NCBI RefSeq assembly: GCF_900459405.1
Contig: NZ_UHFN01000007.1
Location: forward strand, 930,001-994,000
Direction: 5' to 3'
DNA from: Streptococcus hyointestinalis
GTDB taxonomy: Bacteria > Bacillota > Bacilli > Lactobacillales > Streptococcaceae
Length of the DNA stretch: 64,000 nucleotides
Shown here: in pieces, positions 52,822-60,840 of the stretch
Numbering within the stretch: the stretch's first letter is position 1
Layout of the letters: every line of letters begins with the position of its first letter
Program-made: the position numbers and the translations under genes
The notes under the pieces: model-generated
Databases searched by the model: none
Told to the model about the DNA's origin: nothing
The model's input: the letters and a program-made list of their open reading frames with translations, nothing else

Positions 52822-53278
52822 AAGCGTTGAGCAGGGAGTCTATGTGCTTTTGATGATGGCACTGCAAAAAGACCACGCTCCTGTCAAGAGCCATGTGCTC
52901 AGCCAGATTTTAGGAGTATCTGACTCCTATCTCAAAAAGATTTTGATGAAGCTAGCAAAAGCGCAGCTGGTCGTCTCCAGTGCCAATAAGCACGGAGGCT
53001 ACAGGCTAGCTCGTCCTATCACTGATGTGAGCCTAGCAGACGTCCTGATGGCATTAGACGATGACAAGGCTATTACGTTTAAGCACTTGTCGCAAGCTAT
53101 CTTTGATGACAAACAGCATGTCAAAGAGGGTGAGGACAAGATTTTAAAAGCGCTAGAAGCAGGTCAGGCAGCTTTCTATCAAGAAGCAAGCAAGCTCAAA
53201 CTCTCTGAGCTTCTACACGAGTATGCCTATGAGTCTGGTGTTTTTGATTGGGAAAAGCGCCTAGATGAAGCTGATTAG
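52808..53278 (+). CDS. Rrf2 family transcriptional regulator
   Basis: 156 residues: winged helix (INKSVEQGVYVLLMMALQKD, LSQILGVSDSYLKKILMKL, GGYRLARP) as in Rrf2 proteins. No cysteine triad is visible, so it is not an Fe-S sensor such as IscR/NsrR; it is closer to redox- or ligand-sensing YwgB/SaiR types. It ends an operon whose promoter carries a matching inverted repeat, suggesting autoregulation. Confidence 0.87.
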   Translation: MKINKSVEQGVYVLLMMALQKDHAPVKSHVLSQILGVSDSYLKKILMKLAKAQLVVSSANKHGGYRLARPITDVSLADVLMALDDDKAITFKHLSQAIFDDKQHVKEGEDKILKALEAGQAAFYQEASKLKLSELLHEYAYESGVFDWEKRLDEAD

Positions 53279-53296
53279 CCAAGTGTTTCCTTTTTT

Positions 53297-53309
53297 GATA
53301 TAATATAAT
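53297..53309 (+). promoter_or_regulatory. -10 element of an apparently leaderless gene
   Basis: Two overlapping TATAAT copies (53299-53304 and 53304-53309) end two to seven bases before the ATG at 53312; no SD is present. Confidence 0.55.
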
Positions 53310-53311
53310 CT

Positions 53312-54022
53312 ATGGTCAAATCATATTCAAAAAATGCAAATCATAACATGCGCCGTCCTGTGGTCAAAGAGGAAATTGTCAGCTTCATGCGGGAGCGCCA
53401 GCAGCAAAACACCGGCTTTCTAGCGGAGTTAGAGGCTTTTGCCAAGCAGGAAAATATCCCTATCATTCCGCACGAGACAGTGGCTTATTTTCGTTTGTTA
53501 ATGCAGACCTTGCAGCCTAAAAACATCCTTGAAATCGGGACTGCCATTGGTTTTTCAGCTCTTTTGATGGCAGATAATGCGCCAAATGCGCACATCACAA
53601 CGATTGACCGCAATCCTGAGATGATTGCCTTTGCTAAGGAAAACTTTTCCAAGTATGATAATAGACAGCAGATTACCTTGCTAGAAGGCGATGCGGCAGA
53701 AGTGCTGGGTGAGCTTGAGGGTTCTTATGACTTTGTTTTCATGGACTCTGCCAAGTCCAAGTACATCATCTTTTTACCAGAAATTCTAAAGCGTATGCCT
53801 GTTGGTGGTGTGCTGGTGCTTGATGACATTTTCCAAGGTGGGGATGTGGCAAAGCCTATTCTTGAGGTGCGTAGAGGTCAGCGGACTATTTACCGAGGTT
53901 TGCAGCGTTTATTTGATGCCACTTTGGACAATCATAACCTAACAGCGTCCCTTGTGCCACTAGGAGATGGACTGCTCATCCTGCGTAAAAATAAAGAGGA
54001 CGTTATTCTACCAGAAAATTAA
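53312..54022 (+). CDS. O-methyltransferase (TrmR/YrrM-like)
   Basis: 236 residues with SAM motif ILEIGTAIGFSALLMAD (about 71), acidic post-I TTIDRNPE, FMDSAKSKYIIF and VLDDIFQGG, typical of class I O-methyltransferases. YrrM/TrmR relatives methylate 5-hydroxyuridine in tRNA; a small-molecule substrate is possible. It precedes prsA, as in other streptococci. An N-terminal extension (MVKSYSKNANHN) is included because the -10 position fixes the start. Confidence 0.85.
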   Translation: MVKSYSKNANHNMRRPVVKEEIVSFMRERQQQNTGFLAELEAFAKQENIPIIPHETVAYFRLLMQTLQPKNILEIGTAIGFSALLMADNAPNAHITTIDRNPEMIAFAKENFSKYDNRQQITLLEGDAAEVLGELEGSYDFVFMDSAKSKYIIFLPEILKRMPVGGVLVLDDIFQGGDVAKPILEVRRGQRTIYRGLQRLFDATLDNHNLTASLVPLGDGLLILRKNKEDVILPEN

Positions 54023-54040
54023 GCATGTTTTAAGAAATTA

Positions 54041-54049
54041 TGGTATAAT
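54041..54049 (+). promoter_or_regulatory. Extended -10 promoter of prsA
   Basis: TGG-TATAAT at 54041-54049. A small inverted repeat GTGTAT/ATACAC (54061-54082) lies in the leader, then AAGGAGA before the ATG. Confidence 0.6.
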
Positions 54050-54118
54050 GAGTAAGATTAGTGTATGTTATTACTAATACACACTTGTATCTTATCGATT
54101 AAGGAGACATATCTAACA

Positions 54119-55153
54119 ATGAAAAAAAGCCGTAAAATCGCAGCTGGTCTCGTAACCTTATTGTCAGTAGCAACACTTGCAGCCTGCTCATCGTCATCAA
54201 AAGATTCATCTGTTATCACGATGAAAGGTGACACGATTACCGTTTCAGACGTCTACAATCAAGTCAAAAACAATTCAGCAACACAACAAGCTGTGCTCAC
54301 ATTGACGCTTCAACGTGTGCTTCAAGACCAATACGGTGACAAGGTCAGCGATAAAAAAGTCAGCGAAGCTTACAACAAAGTCGCTGAACAATACGGAACT
54401 TACTTCTCTGCTATACTTGCACAACAAGGTTTGACAACAGAAACCTACAAGCAACAACTGCGTGTGCAATTGCTTGTTGAAGCAGCAGTAGATGCAGCAG
54501 CGAAAAAGGAATTAACCACTAAAAACTATAAAGCCGCTTTCAAGAACTATGTGCCTGACACTAAGATTGAAGTCATCAAGCTAGACTCTGAAGATACAGC
54601 CAAGTCAGTCCTTGAAGAAGCTAAGAAAGACGGTGCGGATTTTGCAAGTATCGCAAAAGAAAAGACCACTGAGTCAGATAAGAAATACAAATACACTGTC
54701 AACTCAGCAACGACAAGCTCTACATTGCCATCAGCTGTATTGAGCGCTGCCTTGTCACAAGATGTAAACAGCGTGTCTGACGTCATCACCGTTACTGGCT
54801 CAAGCAGTTCATCTTACTACATCGTCAAAGTGACAAGTCGTGAGACGAAAAAATCAAACTGGAAAGACTATAAGAGCCAGTTGAAACAAGTCATCTTGAA
54901 CGAGAAGAAATCAGACCAAAGCTTCCAAAACCAAGTCATCTCAAATGCACTTAAGAAAGCTAACGTCAAGGTGAAAGATTCTGCCTTTAGCAGTATCATG
55001 TCTGCTTACATCAACAACAGCTCAAGCAGCTCATCTTCATCAAGTTCTTCAAGCAGTTCAAGCTCATCAAGTAGCTCAAGCAGCTCATCATCTTCAAGCG
55101 AAGCAAGTTCAGAAGCTAGCTCAACAGAAGAAAGTAGTTCAGCATCTGAGTAA
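54119..55153 (+). CDS. prsA: Foldase lipoprotein PrsA with polyserine tail
   Basis: Extracytoplasmic foldase anchored on the membrane's outer face. 344 residues: signal peptide with lipobox TLAACSSSS (lipid Cys about 23), N-terminal chaperone region starting SVITMKGDTITVSDVY, a central parvulin-like PPIase region with several expected motifs weakened, and a C-terminal helix. After residue 300 comes a run of more than 30 serines broken only by Glu/Ala/Thr near the end, encoded by AGC/TCA/TCT repeats. That tail is not part of the usual family. The ATG at 54119 is chosen for its SD over an in-frame start at 54065. Confidence 0.88.
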   Translation: MKKSRKIAAGLVTLLSVATLAACSSSSKDSSVITMKGDTITVSDVYNQVKNNSATQQAVLTLTLQRVLQDQYGDKVSDKKVSEAYNKVAEQYGTYFSAILAQQGLTTETYKQQLRVQLLVEAAVDAAAKKELTTKNYKAAFKNYVPDTKIEVIKLDSEDTAKSVLEEAKKDGADFASIAKEKTTESDKKYKYTVNSATTSSTLPSAVLSAALSQDVNSVSDVITVTGSSSSSYYIVKVTSRETKKSNWKDYKSQLKQVILNEKKSDQSFQNQVISNALKKANVKVKDSAFSSIMSAYINNSSSSSSSSSSSSSSSSSSSSSSSSSSSEASSEASSTEESSSASE

Positions 55154-55165
55154 TCTGAATTTCAC

Positions 55166-55194
55166 TTGACCTAAGACCTAAAAGACAGTATAAT
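55166..55194 (+). promoter_or_regulatory. Promoter of the T-box operon
   Basis: TTGACC (55166-55171), 17-bp spacer, TATAAT (55189-55194). Confidence 0.8.
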
Positions 55195-55199
55195 AAAAA

Positions 55200-55398
55200 A
55201 AGGATTTGACACATAAATCCCTATCGAGAGGATACTTTCAAACACTAGATACAGAAAATTGGCGGTTGCTGCGAGCCAAGGACAGTGGGGAGTTGGCTAC
55301 TTGATAGTCATAATTTAAAGACAAATGAGAATGACAAGTTCATTGAATGAAGGTGGTACCGCGGTTTTTCGCCCTTCGTGAGATGACTTGTCTTTTTT
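55200..55398 (+). promoter_or_regulatory. T-box riboswitch (alanine) leader with terminator/antiterminator
   Basis: Contains the T-box core GGTGGTACCGCGG (55352-55364), stem I with the distal GGTTGCTGCGAGCC element, and a terminator GACAAGT ... ACTTGTC followed by six T residues (55332-55398). The probable specifier is GCT (Ala) at 55296-55298. Uncharged tRNA-Ala would stabilise the antiterminator and raise expression of the two genes downstream, including alaS. Confidence 0.9.
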
Positions 55399-55409
55399 GA
55401 GGTGATGTT

Positions 55410-55895
55410 ATGGTAAAATGTTTTCGGATTCAAGAGAAAGTCCTCTCCTTAGGTGGTCGCTTTGCTATCTATGACCAGTCAGGAGAGGTCGCTTATGAAG
55501 TTGAGGGGAGTTTCTTGAGATTTCCTAAAACCTTTACCATCTATGATACAAGCGGACAGGTGGTCAGTCGTCTTGAAAAGCACATGGTGTCTCTGCTGCC
55601 TAAGTTTGACGTTATTTTGCAAAATGGCAGGACCTTTACCATCCAAAAGGACTGGTCGCTTTTTAAACCGCACTATAGCATTGAAGCGCTAGGACTTGAG
55701 GTTGAGGGCAATTTTTGGGAGATGGACTTTAGGCTGTTGGCAAATGGCACAGAAGTCACTACTATCTCACAAGAATGGCTGCGCCTCACATCGACCTACA
55801 ACATCACCGTCTATGATGACAGCTATGCTGACTTGGTGATTTCACTGGTTATTGCTATCGACTATGTGAAAGAACTTGAAAATGCTGCAAACTAA
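55410..55895 (+). CDS. LURP-one-related (YxjI-like) family protein
   Basis: 161 residues made of repeated beta strands, starting KCFRIQEKVLSLGGRFAIYDQSGE, then VSRLEKHMVSLLPKFDVI, WSLFKPHYSIEALGLEVEGNFWEMDF. This tubby-like beta-barrel family has no settled role in bacteria. GAGGTGA precedes the ATG, only 11 bases after the T-box terminator, so it is under alanine T-box control together with alaS. Confidence 0.82.
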   Translation: MVKCFRIQEKVLSLGGRFAIYDQSGEVAYEVEGSFLRFPKTFTIYDTSGQVVSRLEKHMVSLLPKFDVILQNGRTFTIQKDWSLFKPHYSIEALGLEVEGNFWEMDFRLLANGTEVTTISQEWLRLTSTYNITVYDDSYADLVISLVIAIDYVKELENAAN

Positions 55896-55925
55896 TGTTC
55901 ACAAGAAGAAAGGATATATGATTTT

Positions 55926-58544
55926 ATGAAACAAATGACAAGCGCTCAAGTGCGCCAGATGTGGTTGGATTTTTGGAAATCAAAAGGACACAGTGTAGAG
56001 CCGTCGGCTAACCTCGTCCCTGTCAATGACCCAACCCTTCTTTGGATTAACTCTGGGGTTGCGACACTGAAAAAATATTTTGATGGTTCTGTTGTCCCTG
56101 AAAATCCACGTATCACCAATGCGCAAAAGGCTATCCGTACCAACGATATTGAAAATGTCGGAAAAACAGCTCGCCACCACACCATGTTTGAAATGCTTGG
56201 AAACTTCTCTGTTGGTGACTATTTCCGTGACGAAGCGATTGCTTGGGGGTATGAATTGCTGACAAGCCCTGAGTGGTTTGATTTTCCAAAAGACAAGCTC
56301 TATATGACTTACTATCCAGATGACAAGGACTCTTACAACCGCTGGATTGAGATGGGGGTTGAGCCTAGTCATTTGATTCCGATTGAGGACAATTTCTGGG
56401 AAATCGGTGCTGGACCTTCTGGACCAGATACAGAGATTTTCTTTGACCGTGGTGAAGAGTTTGACCCAGACAATATCGGTATCCGTCTCTTAGCAGAAGA
56501 CATCGAAAACGACCGCTATATCGAAATCTGGAACATCGTATTGTCACAGTTCAATGCCGACCCATCTGTACCACGTAGTGAGTACAAGGAGTTGCCACAT
56601 AAAAACATTGATACGGGCGCTGGTTTGGAGCGTTTGGTAGCTGTCATCCAAGGGGCAAAGACCAACTTTGAGACTGACCTCTTCATGCCGATTATCCGTG
56701 AGATTGAAAAACTCTCAGGCAAGACCTACGATCCAGATGGCGACAATATGAGCTTTAAGGTCATTGCTGACCACATCCGCTCACTTGCTTTTGCTATTGG
56801 TGATGGCGCACTTCCTGGAAATGAAGGACGTGGCTATGTGCTTCGTCGTCTACTTCGTCGTGCCGTTATGCACGGACGTCGTCTCGGTATCAAGGACACT
56901 TTCCTCTACAAGCTCGTTCCAACTGTTGGGCAAATCATGGAAAGCTACTATCCAGAAGTGCTTGAAAAACGTGATTTCATTGAAAAGATTATCAAGCGTG
57001 AAGAAGAAACCTTTGCTCGTACTATCGACGCAGGTTCAAACATGCTAGATGATTTGCTAGCTGAGCTTAAGGCTGAGAACAAAGACACACTGGATGGGAA
57101 AAATATCTTCAAACTCTATGATACCTACGGTTTCCCAGTTGAGTTAACAGAGGAGTTGGCTGAGGACGCTGGCTTTAAGATTGACCATGAAGGTTTTGAA
57201 AAAGCCATGAAAGAACAGCAAGAGCGTGCTCGTGCAAGTGTCGTCAAAGGTGGCTCTATGGGTATGCAAAATGAAACCCTATCAGGTATCACAGAGCCTT
57301 CAAACTTTGACTACGAACGTCAAGAGCTTGACGCAACACTTTCTGTTATCGTCGCTGACAATGAACGCACAGAGATGGTTTCTGAAGGCGAAGCGCTTCT
57401 CGTCTTTGACCAAACACCATTCTACGCTGAAATGGGTGGACAAGTGGCTGACCACGGTGTCATCCAAAATGCCAAGGGTGAGTTGGTTGCTCAAGTGACT
57501 GATGTCCAAAAAGCACCAAATGGACAAGCCCTTCACACAGTAGAAGTGCGTGCGTCACTAGCTGTTGGGGAAACTTATCACCTCGTTATTGACAAGACAC
57601 GCCGTCAACGTGTCATGAAAAACCATACAGCAACGCACTTACTCCACGCTGCGCTGCACAATGTCATCGGACAACACGCTACACAGGCAGGTTCCCTCAA
57701 TGAAGCTGAGTTCCTACGCTTTGACTTTACCCACTTTGAGGCTGTGAGCGCAGATGAGCTTAAGCGTATCGAGCGTGAAGTCAACGAAAAAATCTGGGAA
57801 GCTATTCCTGTAGTCACTATCGAAACAGACATTGATACAGCTAAGGGCATGGGAGCTATGGCGCTCTTTGGTGAAAAATACGGCAAAGACGTCCGTGTCG
57901 TAACTATCGGTGATTACTCTATCGAGCTTTGTGGTGGTACACACGTTGGCAATACCTCTGAAATCGGTATCTTCAAGATTGTCAAAGAAGAGGGTATCGG
58001 CTCTGGTACACGTCGTATCCTTGCTGTGACAGGTCGTGAAGCTTATATGGCATTCCGTGAAGAAGAGGAAGCGCTAAAAGAAATCGCACAAACCCTCAAA
58101 GCACCGCAATTGCAACAAGTACCAAATAAAGTCGCAACGCTTCAAGAGCAAGTGCACAAGCTGCAAAAAGAAAACACAAGCTTGAAAGAAAAAGCTGCAG
58201 CTGCAGCTGCTGGTGACATCTTTAAAGACGTCAAGGAAGCCGCAGGCAAACGCTACATTGCCAGCCAAGTTTCTGTGTCAGACGCTGGTGCGCTCCGTAC
58301 TTTTGCGGACAATTGGAAACAAAAAGATTACTCTGATGTGCTTGTCTTAGCTGCAGCTATTGGTGACAAGGTCAATGTCCTTGTGGCAAGCAAATCAAGT
58401 GATGTCCACGCTGGCAACCTCATCAAGACCCTTGCGCCAATCGTGAGCGGTCGTGGTGGTGGTAAGCCAGACATGGCAATGGCAGGTGGTAGCGACGCTT
58501 CAGCTATCGACAAACTCCTTGCCGCAGTGGGCGACAATCTCTAA
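55926..58544 (+). CDS. alaS: Alanyl-tRNA synthetase
   Basis: Full-length 872-residue class II synthetase: catalytic core with [24 protein letters not shown], the editing domain HTATHLLH (about 566) and CGGTHV (about 668) zinc-type motif, and the C-Ala domain ending [25 protein letters not shown] precedes the ATG. It lies under the T-box leader and ends in a terminator. Confidence 0.97.
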   Translation: MKQMTSAQVRQMWLDFWKSKGHSVEPSANLVPVNDPTLLWINSGVATLKKYFDGSVVPENPRITNAQKAIRTNDIENVGKTARHHTMFEMLGNFSVGDYFRDEAIAWGYELLTSPEWFDFPKDKLYMTYYPDDKDSYNRWIEMGVEPSHLIPIEDNFWEIGAGPSGPDTEIFFDRGEEFDPDNIGIRLLAEDIENDRYIEIWNIVLSQFNADPSVPRSEYKELPHKNIDTGAGLERLVAVIQGAKTNFETDLFMPIIREIEKLSGKTYDPDGDNMSFKVIADHIRSLAFAIGDGALPGNEGRGYVLRRLLRRAVMHGRRLGIKDTFLYKLVPTVGQIMESYYPEVLEKRDFIEKIIKREEETFARTIDAGSNMLDDLLAELKAENKDTLDGKNIFKLYDTYGFPVELTEELAEDAGFKIDHEGFEKAMKEQQERARASVVKGGSMGMQNETLSGITEPSNFDYERQELDATLSVIVADNERTEMVSEGEALLVFDQTPFYAEMGGQVADHGVIQNAKGELVAQVTDVQKAPNGQALHTVEVRASLAVGETYHLVIDKTRRQRVMKNHTATHLLHAALHNVIGQHATQAGSLNEAEFLRFDFTHFEAVSADELKRIEREVNEKIWEAIPVVTIETDIDTAKGMGAMALFGEKYGKDVRVVTIGDYSIELCGGTHVGNTSEIGIFKIVKEEGIGSGTRRILAVTGREAYMAFREEEEALKEIAQTLKAPQLQQVPNKVATLQEQVHKLQKENTSLKEKAAAAAAGDIFKDVKEAAGKRYIASQVSVSDAGALRTFADNWKQKDYSDVLVLAAAIGDKVNVLVASKSSDVHAGNLIKTLAPIVSGRGGGKPDMAMAGGSDASAIDKLLAAVGDNL

Positions 58545-58550
58545 TACATG

Positions 58551-58577
58551 AAAAACGAACCTCGTGTTCGTTTTTTT
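58551..58577 (+). terminator. Terminator after alaS
   Basis: AAAAACGAAC pairs with GTTCGTTTTT across CTCGT, followed by further T residues. Confidence 0.88.
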
Positions 58578-58605
58578 CTTTCTATAATGACAAAAATCGT
58601 TATAT

Positions 58606-58649
58606 TTTTGACAAATATCCTTGTCAAAATGACAGCAATGTGTTACAAT
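58606..58649 (+). promoter_or_regulatory. Promoter with perfect 9-bp palindromic operator
   Basis: TTGTCA (58621-58626), 17-bp spacer, extended -10 TGT-TACAAT (58641-58649). TTTTGACAA (58606-58614) and TTGTCAAAA (58621-58629) are perfect inverted arms with a 6-bp spacer that cover the -35. The HTH protein encoded two genes downstream is the natural candidate to bind it. Confidence 0.7.
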
Positions 58650-58689
58650 AAAACTATAGAAAACGATTACAAGAAAAAGGAGAAAGCTT

Positions 58690-59019
58690 ATGGGATCTTT
58701 GGGATGGATGATGTTATCGTTTTTGGCTCTGGTTTTCATTGTTTACCATGAAAATAACCAGAATAAGATGAAGCGATTGCAAAAGCAGGTCAAGCGCTTA
58801 GCTGCAGGAGAGAAAGGAGTCAATGACATGTCAGCATTATTACAAGAGTTTGTCGGAAAGAAGTGTGTTATTATCTTAGATGATTCAATAACAGGACTTG
58901 ATAATTGGATTTTAGAAGCTTATGACGAGCAGTGGGCGAAGTTGACGCGAGAAACGAAAAAAGGTCAGAAAGTAAAACTCATCCGTGTTGATGACATCAA
59001 GACTATTCAAGACTATTGA
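58690..59019 (+). CDS. Small membrane-anchored protein of unknown function
   Basis: 109 residues: one N-terminal membrane span (WMMLSFLALVFIVYH), a short basic coiled coil (NKMKRLQKQVKRLAAGE), then a compact domain FVGKKCVIILDDSITGLDNWILEAYDEQWAKLT ending VKLIRVDDIKTIQDY, which looks like a small beta-rich (Lsm-like) fold. AAAAGGAG precedes the ATG. First gene of an operon with an HTH regulator and a DUF3169-like protein. Confidence 0.72.
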   Translation: MGSLGWMMLSFLALVFIVYHENNQNKMKRLQKQVKRLAAGEKGVNDMSALLQEFVGKKCVIILDDSITGLDNWILEAYDEQWAKLTRETKKGQKVKLIRVDDIKTIQDY

Positions 59020-59070
59020 TTATGCGTAAGTGCTTGGTGCGAGCGTTAAAAGACGAGGAGGTGTCGCTAG

Positions 59071-59304
59071 ATGTTGCAAAATCGTCTAAAAGAACTACGG
59101 GCTAGAGAGGGGATCAATCAGACTAAAATGGCGCAGCTTGCTGGTGTTTCACGGCAGACCGTCAGCCTGATTGAGCGGGGTGAGTACACACCGTCGGTTC
59201 TGATTGCCCTAAAGATAGCACAGGTTTTTAAGGAGCCACTGGAGAGAGTATTTTGGTTAACGGAGGAAAAGGAAGATGAAAACAGCGAAGAAACAGCCAA
59301 ATAG
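59071..59304 (+). CDS. XRE-family helix-turn-helix regulator (YozG/PlcR-short type)
   Basis: 77 residues: NRLKELRAREGINQTKMAQLAGVSRQTVSLIERGEYTPSVLIALKIAQVFKEPLE is a complete HTH_3 domain, with an acidic tail (EEKEDENSEE). Small regulators of this kind often repress their own operon with a membrane partner. SD GGAGG. It overlaps the next gene by 29 bases, so both are translated together. Confidence 0.88.
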   Translation: MLQNRLKELRAREGINQTKMAQLAGVSRQTVSLIERGEYTPSVLIALKIAQVFKEPLERVFWLTEEKEDENSEETAK

Positions 59305-60043
59305 CTGGTTGAGACTGGTCAAGCAGTTGCTTATCGGAGGGATTTCAGGACTTGTTTTAGGCGGTGTGACAGGATTTTTATTGGCGTATTTTAGATACCA
59401 CGAAAGCCCTTCTATCAGCTCAGAAGACGTGCTGACGGTTGTCTCCACTTTGTTTCGTGTGACTTATGCTGTCCTGACTGTGCTAGCTGCCGTTTTTCTC
59501 TATCTAGCAGCTAGAGACATGAAGGTGTATAGTAATTGTGAGGATGATGAGGCGAGTGATACGCTTTATCGTAGGCTCAACCGCAGATTCGCTTATGGTA
59601 TGACAGCAAGTGGCAGTGCGAGTATCTTAGCTCTTGTGAGCTTGGTAACGTCTTTTCGTATTGTCCCAAACGCAGGCGATGTTGACCTGCAGATTATGCT
59701 TGTTGATTTTGTAGGGTTGATTTTAGCAGGTGGACTTCAAGCCTACTCCCTACATCTTTATCGGAAATTCCGTGGCATTAGCATGTCTTTATTTCCAACA
59801 TTGAAAGAAATAAAAGCTAATGCACTGCAGCAAGACGAAGCGGAGCTCCAAGCCAACTATAAAATCAGCTTTGATATTGTTATGGGATTGAGCGGTATTG
59901 TCTTACCAACGCTTTATGTCATTTTGATGGTACTGTCATTCTTTACAGGTCAGGTACAGATTGTCGGGCTCTGTGTCGCTGTTGTGGTTCACCTTTATAT
60001 CTTTATCATGCAGATTAAGATGGTCAATGATTTTTACAAATAA
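59276..60043 (+). CDS. DUF3169-like membrane protein
   Basis: 255 residues with six hydrophobic segments (first LLIGGISGLVLGGVTGFLLA, last IVGLCVAVVVHLYIFIMQI) and acidic cytoplasmic loops such as NCEDDEASDTLYRRLN and QQDEAELQANY. This resembles DUF3169 proteins that often follow a small XRE regulator. A membrane partner controlling the regulator is plausible but not shown. Confidence 0.78.
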   Translation: MKTAKKQPNSWLRLVKQLLIGGISGLVLGGVTGFLLAYFRYHESPSISSEDVLTVVSTLFRVTYAVLTVLAAVFLYLAARDMKVYSNCEDDEASDTLYRRLNRRFAYGMTASGSASILALVSLVTSFRIVPNAGDVDLQIMLVDFVGLILAGGLQAYSLHLYRKFRGISMSLFPTLKEIKANALQQDEAELQANYKISFDIVMGLSGIVLPTLYVILMVLSFFTGQVQIVGLCVAVVVHLYIFIMQIKMVNDFYK

Positions 60044-60044
60044 G

Positions 60045-60073
60045 AAAAGCCAACTCTTAGCAGTTGGCTTTTT
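60045..60073. terminator. Bidirectional terminator between the DUF3169-like gene and thiT
   Basis: AAAAGCCAACT pairs with AGTTGGCTTTT across CTTAGC, with T and A runs outside. Confidence 0.85.
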
Positions 60074-60075
60074 AG

Positions 60076-60636
60076 CTAGTCGACTTCAAACAATCGAGGG
60101 TAAGATAAGATTAAAACGGTTAAGCAGATAGCGACAATGCCCCATGTAGCAAGTCCAGCAGGAACGTTCACTGTCAGAGAGTACCAGACAGCACTCATGC
60201 CTTTTGGCGCATAAGACCCCCAAAAGAGAAAGCCAGCCACAAAGTGAAAGAAATAGCGCACAGCACAGGCGACAAAAGAAGCCAGATAAGCTGTTGCAAG
60301 AGCTTTAGCTCTTTGCTGTGCTTTTAGTTGTTTCTGGAAACGATTAGCAAAAAGCCCTGCAAGTCCCATGACCGTAAAGGCGATGAGGTACTCGATAACG
60401 ACTTGGCTGAGACTGAGATAGTAGACCTTTCCAAGGACAAAGTGTAATAACCCCCAGATAAAACCACTGACCAAGCCATACTTGAGCCCACGGCGCAGGC
60501 TGAGAAAGACCAAGGGAATGGCTCCAAAAGATGGCGTCACCCAAGACGCAAAGTCAGGGATGAAGGATAAAACCATAGCCAGAGCGGCAAAGAGAGCAGC
60601 CTCGATAAGGGCTCTGCTGTTCGATGATGTTGACAT
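60076..60636 (-). CDS. thiT: ECF-type thiamine transporter S component ThiT
   Basis: 186 residues with six hydrophobic segments; substrate-binding subunit that works with the shared EcfAAT module. The start region (RALIEAALFAALAMVLSFIP) carries the Ala-rich helix that contacts EcfT, and ThiT-specific residues appear in GFIWGLLHFVLG and YFFHFVAGFLFWG (thiamine site). The ATG at 60636 follows GAGAGGAG. A TPP riboswitch lies just upstream, confirming substrate. Confidence 0.93.
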   Translation of the reverse strand: MSTSSNSRALIEAALFAALAMVLSFIPDFASWVTPSFGAIPLVFLSLRRGLKYGLVSGFIWGLLHFVLGKVYYLSLSQVVIEYLIAFTVMGLAGLFANRFQKQLKAQQRAKALATAYLASFVACAVRYFFHFVAGFLFWGSYAPKGMSAVWYSLTVNVPAGLATWGIVAICLTVLILSYPRLFEVD

Positions 60637-60785
60637 AAAAACTCCTCTCAAATCAGAAAGGAGTTTTGTGTCTTGCGTTCAAATGATGTATTTAACCGTC
60701 AATGTCACAATCCCTACGCTCGTCCTAACGAGATCAGGTTAGAGGATTTCGCAAATGCGATCTCAGCTCAAGGCACTCCTTTGTG
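60637..60785 (-). promoter_or_regulatory. TPP riboswitch with terminator overlapping the thiT ribosome site
   Basis: On the minus strand the aptamer core includes GAGCTGAGATCGC, AACCTGATC and GTTAGGACGAGCGTAGGGA (about 60782-60700), the diagnostic THI-box pattern. Downstream, AAAACTCCT (60667-60659) pairs with AGGAGTTTTT (60646-60637), a hairpin that ends in T residues and also hides the thiT SD. Thiamine diphosphate would thus turn thiT off at transcription, translation or both. Confidence 0.93.
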
Positions 60786-60840
60786 ATATGTAATTGTTTA
60801 CATTTTATCATGAAAGCGCAAACTTGTCAACTAGCTTATT

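Noticed and set aside
55014..55150. Repeated AGC/TCA array that could be taken for a direct-repeat or CRISPR-like array
   Set aside because: It is in frame and codes for polyserine in PrsA; no spacers or palindromic repeats and no cas genes anywhere in the window.
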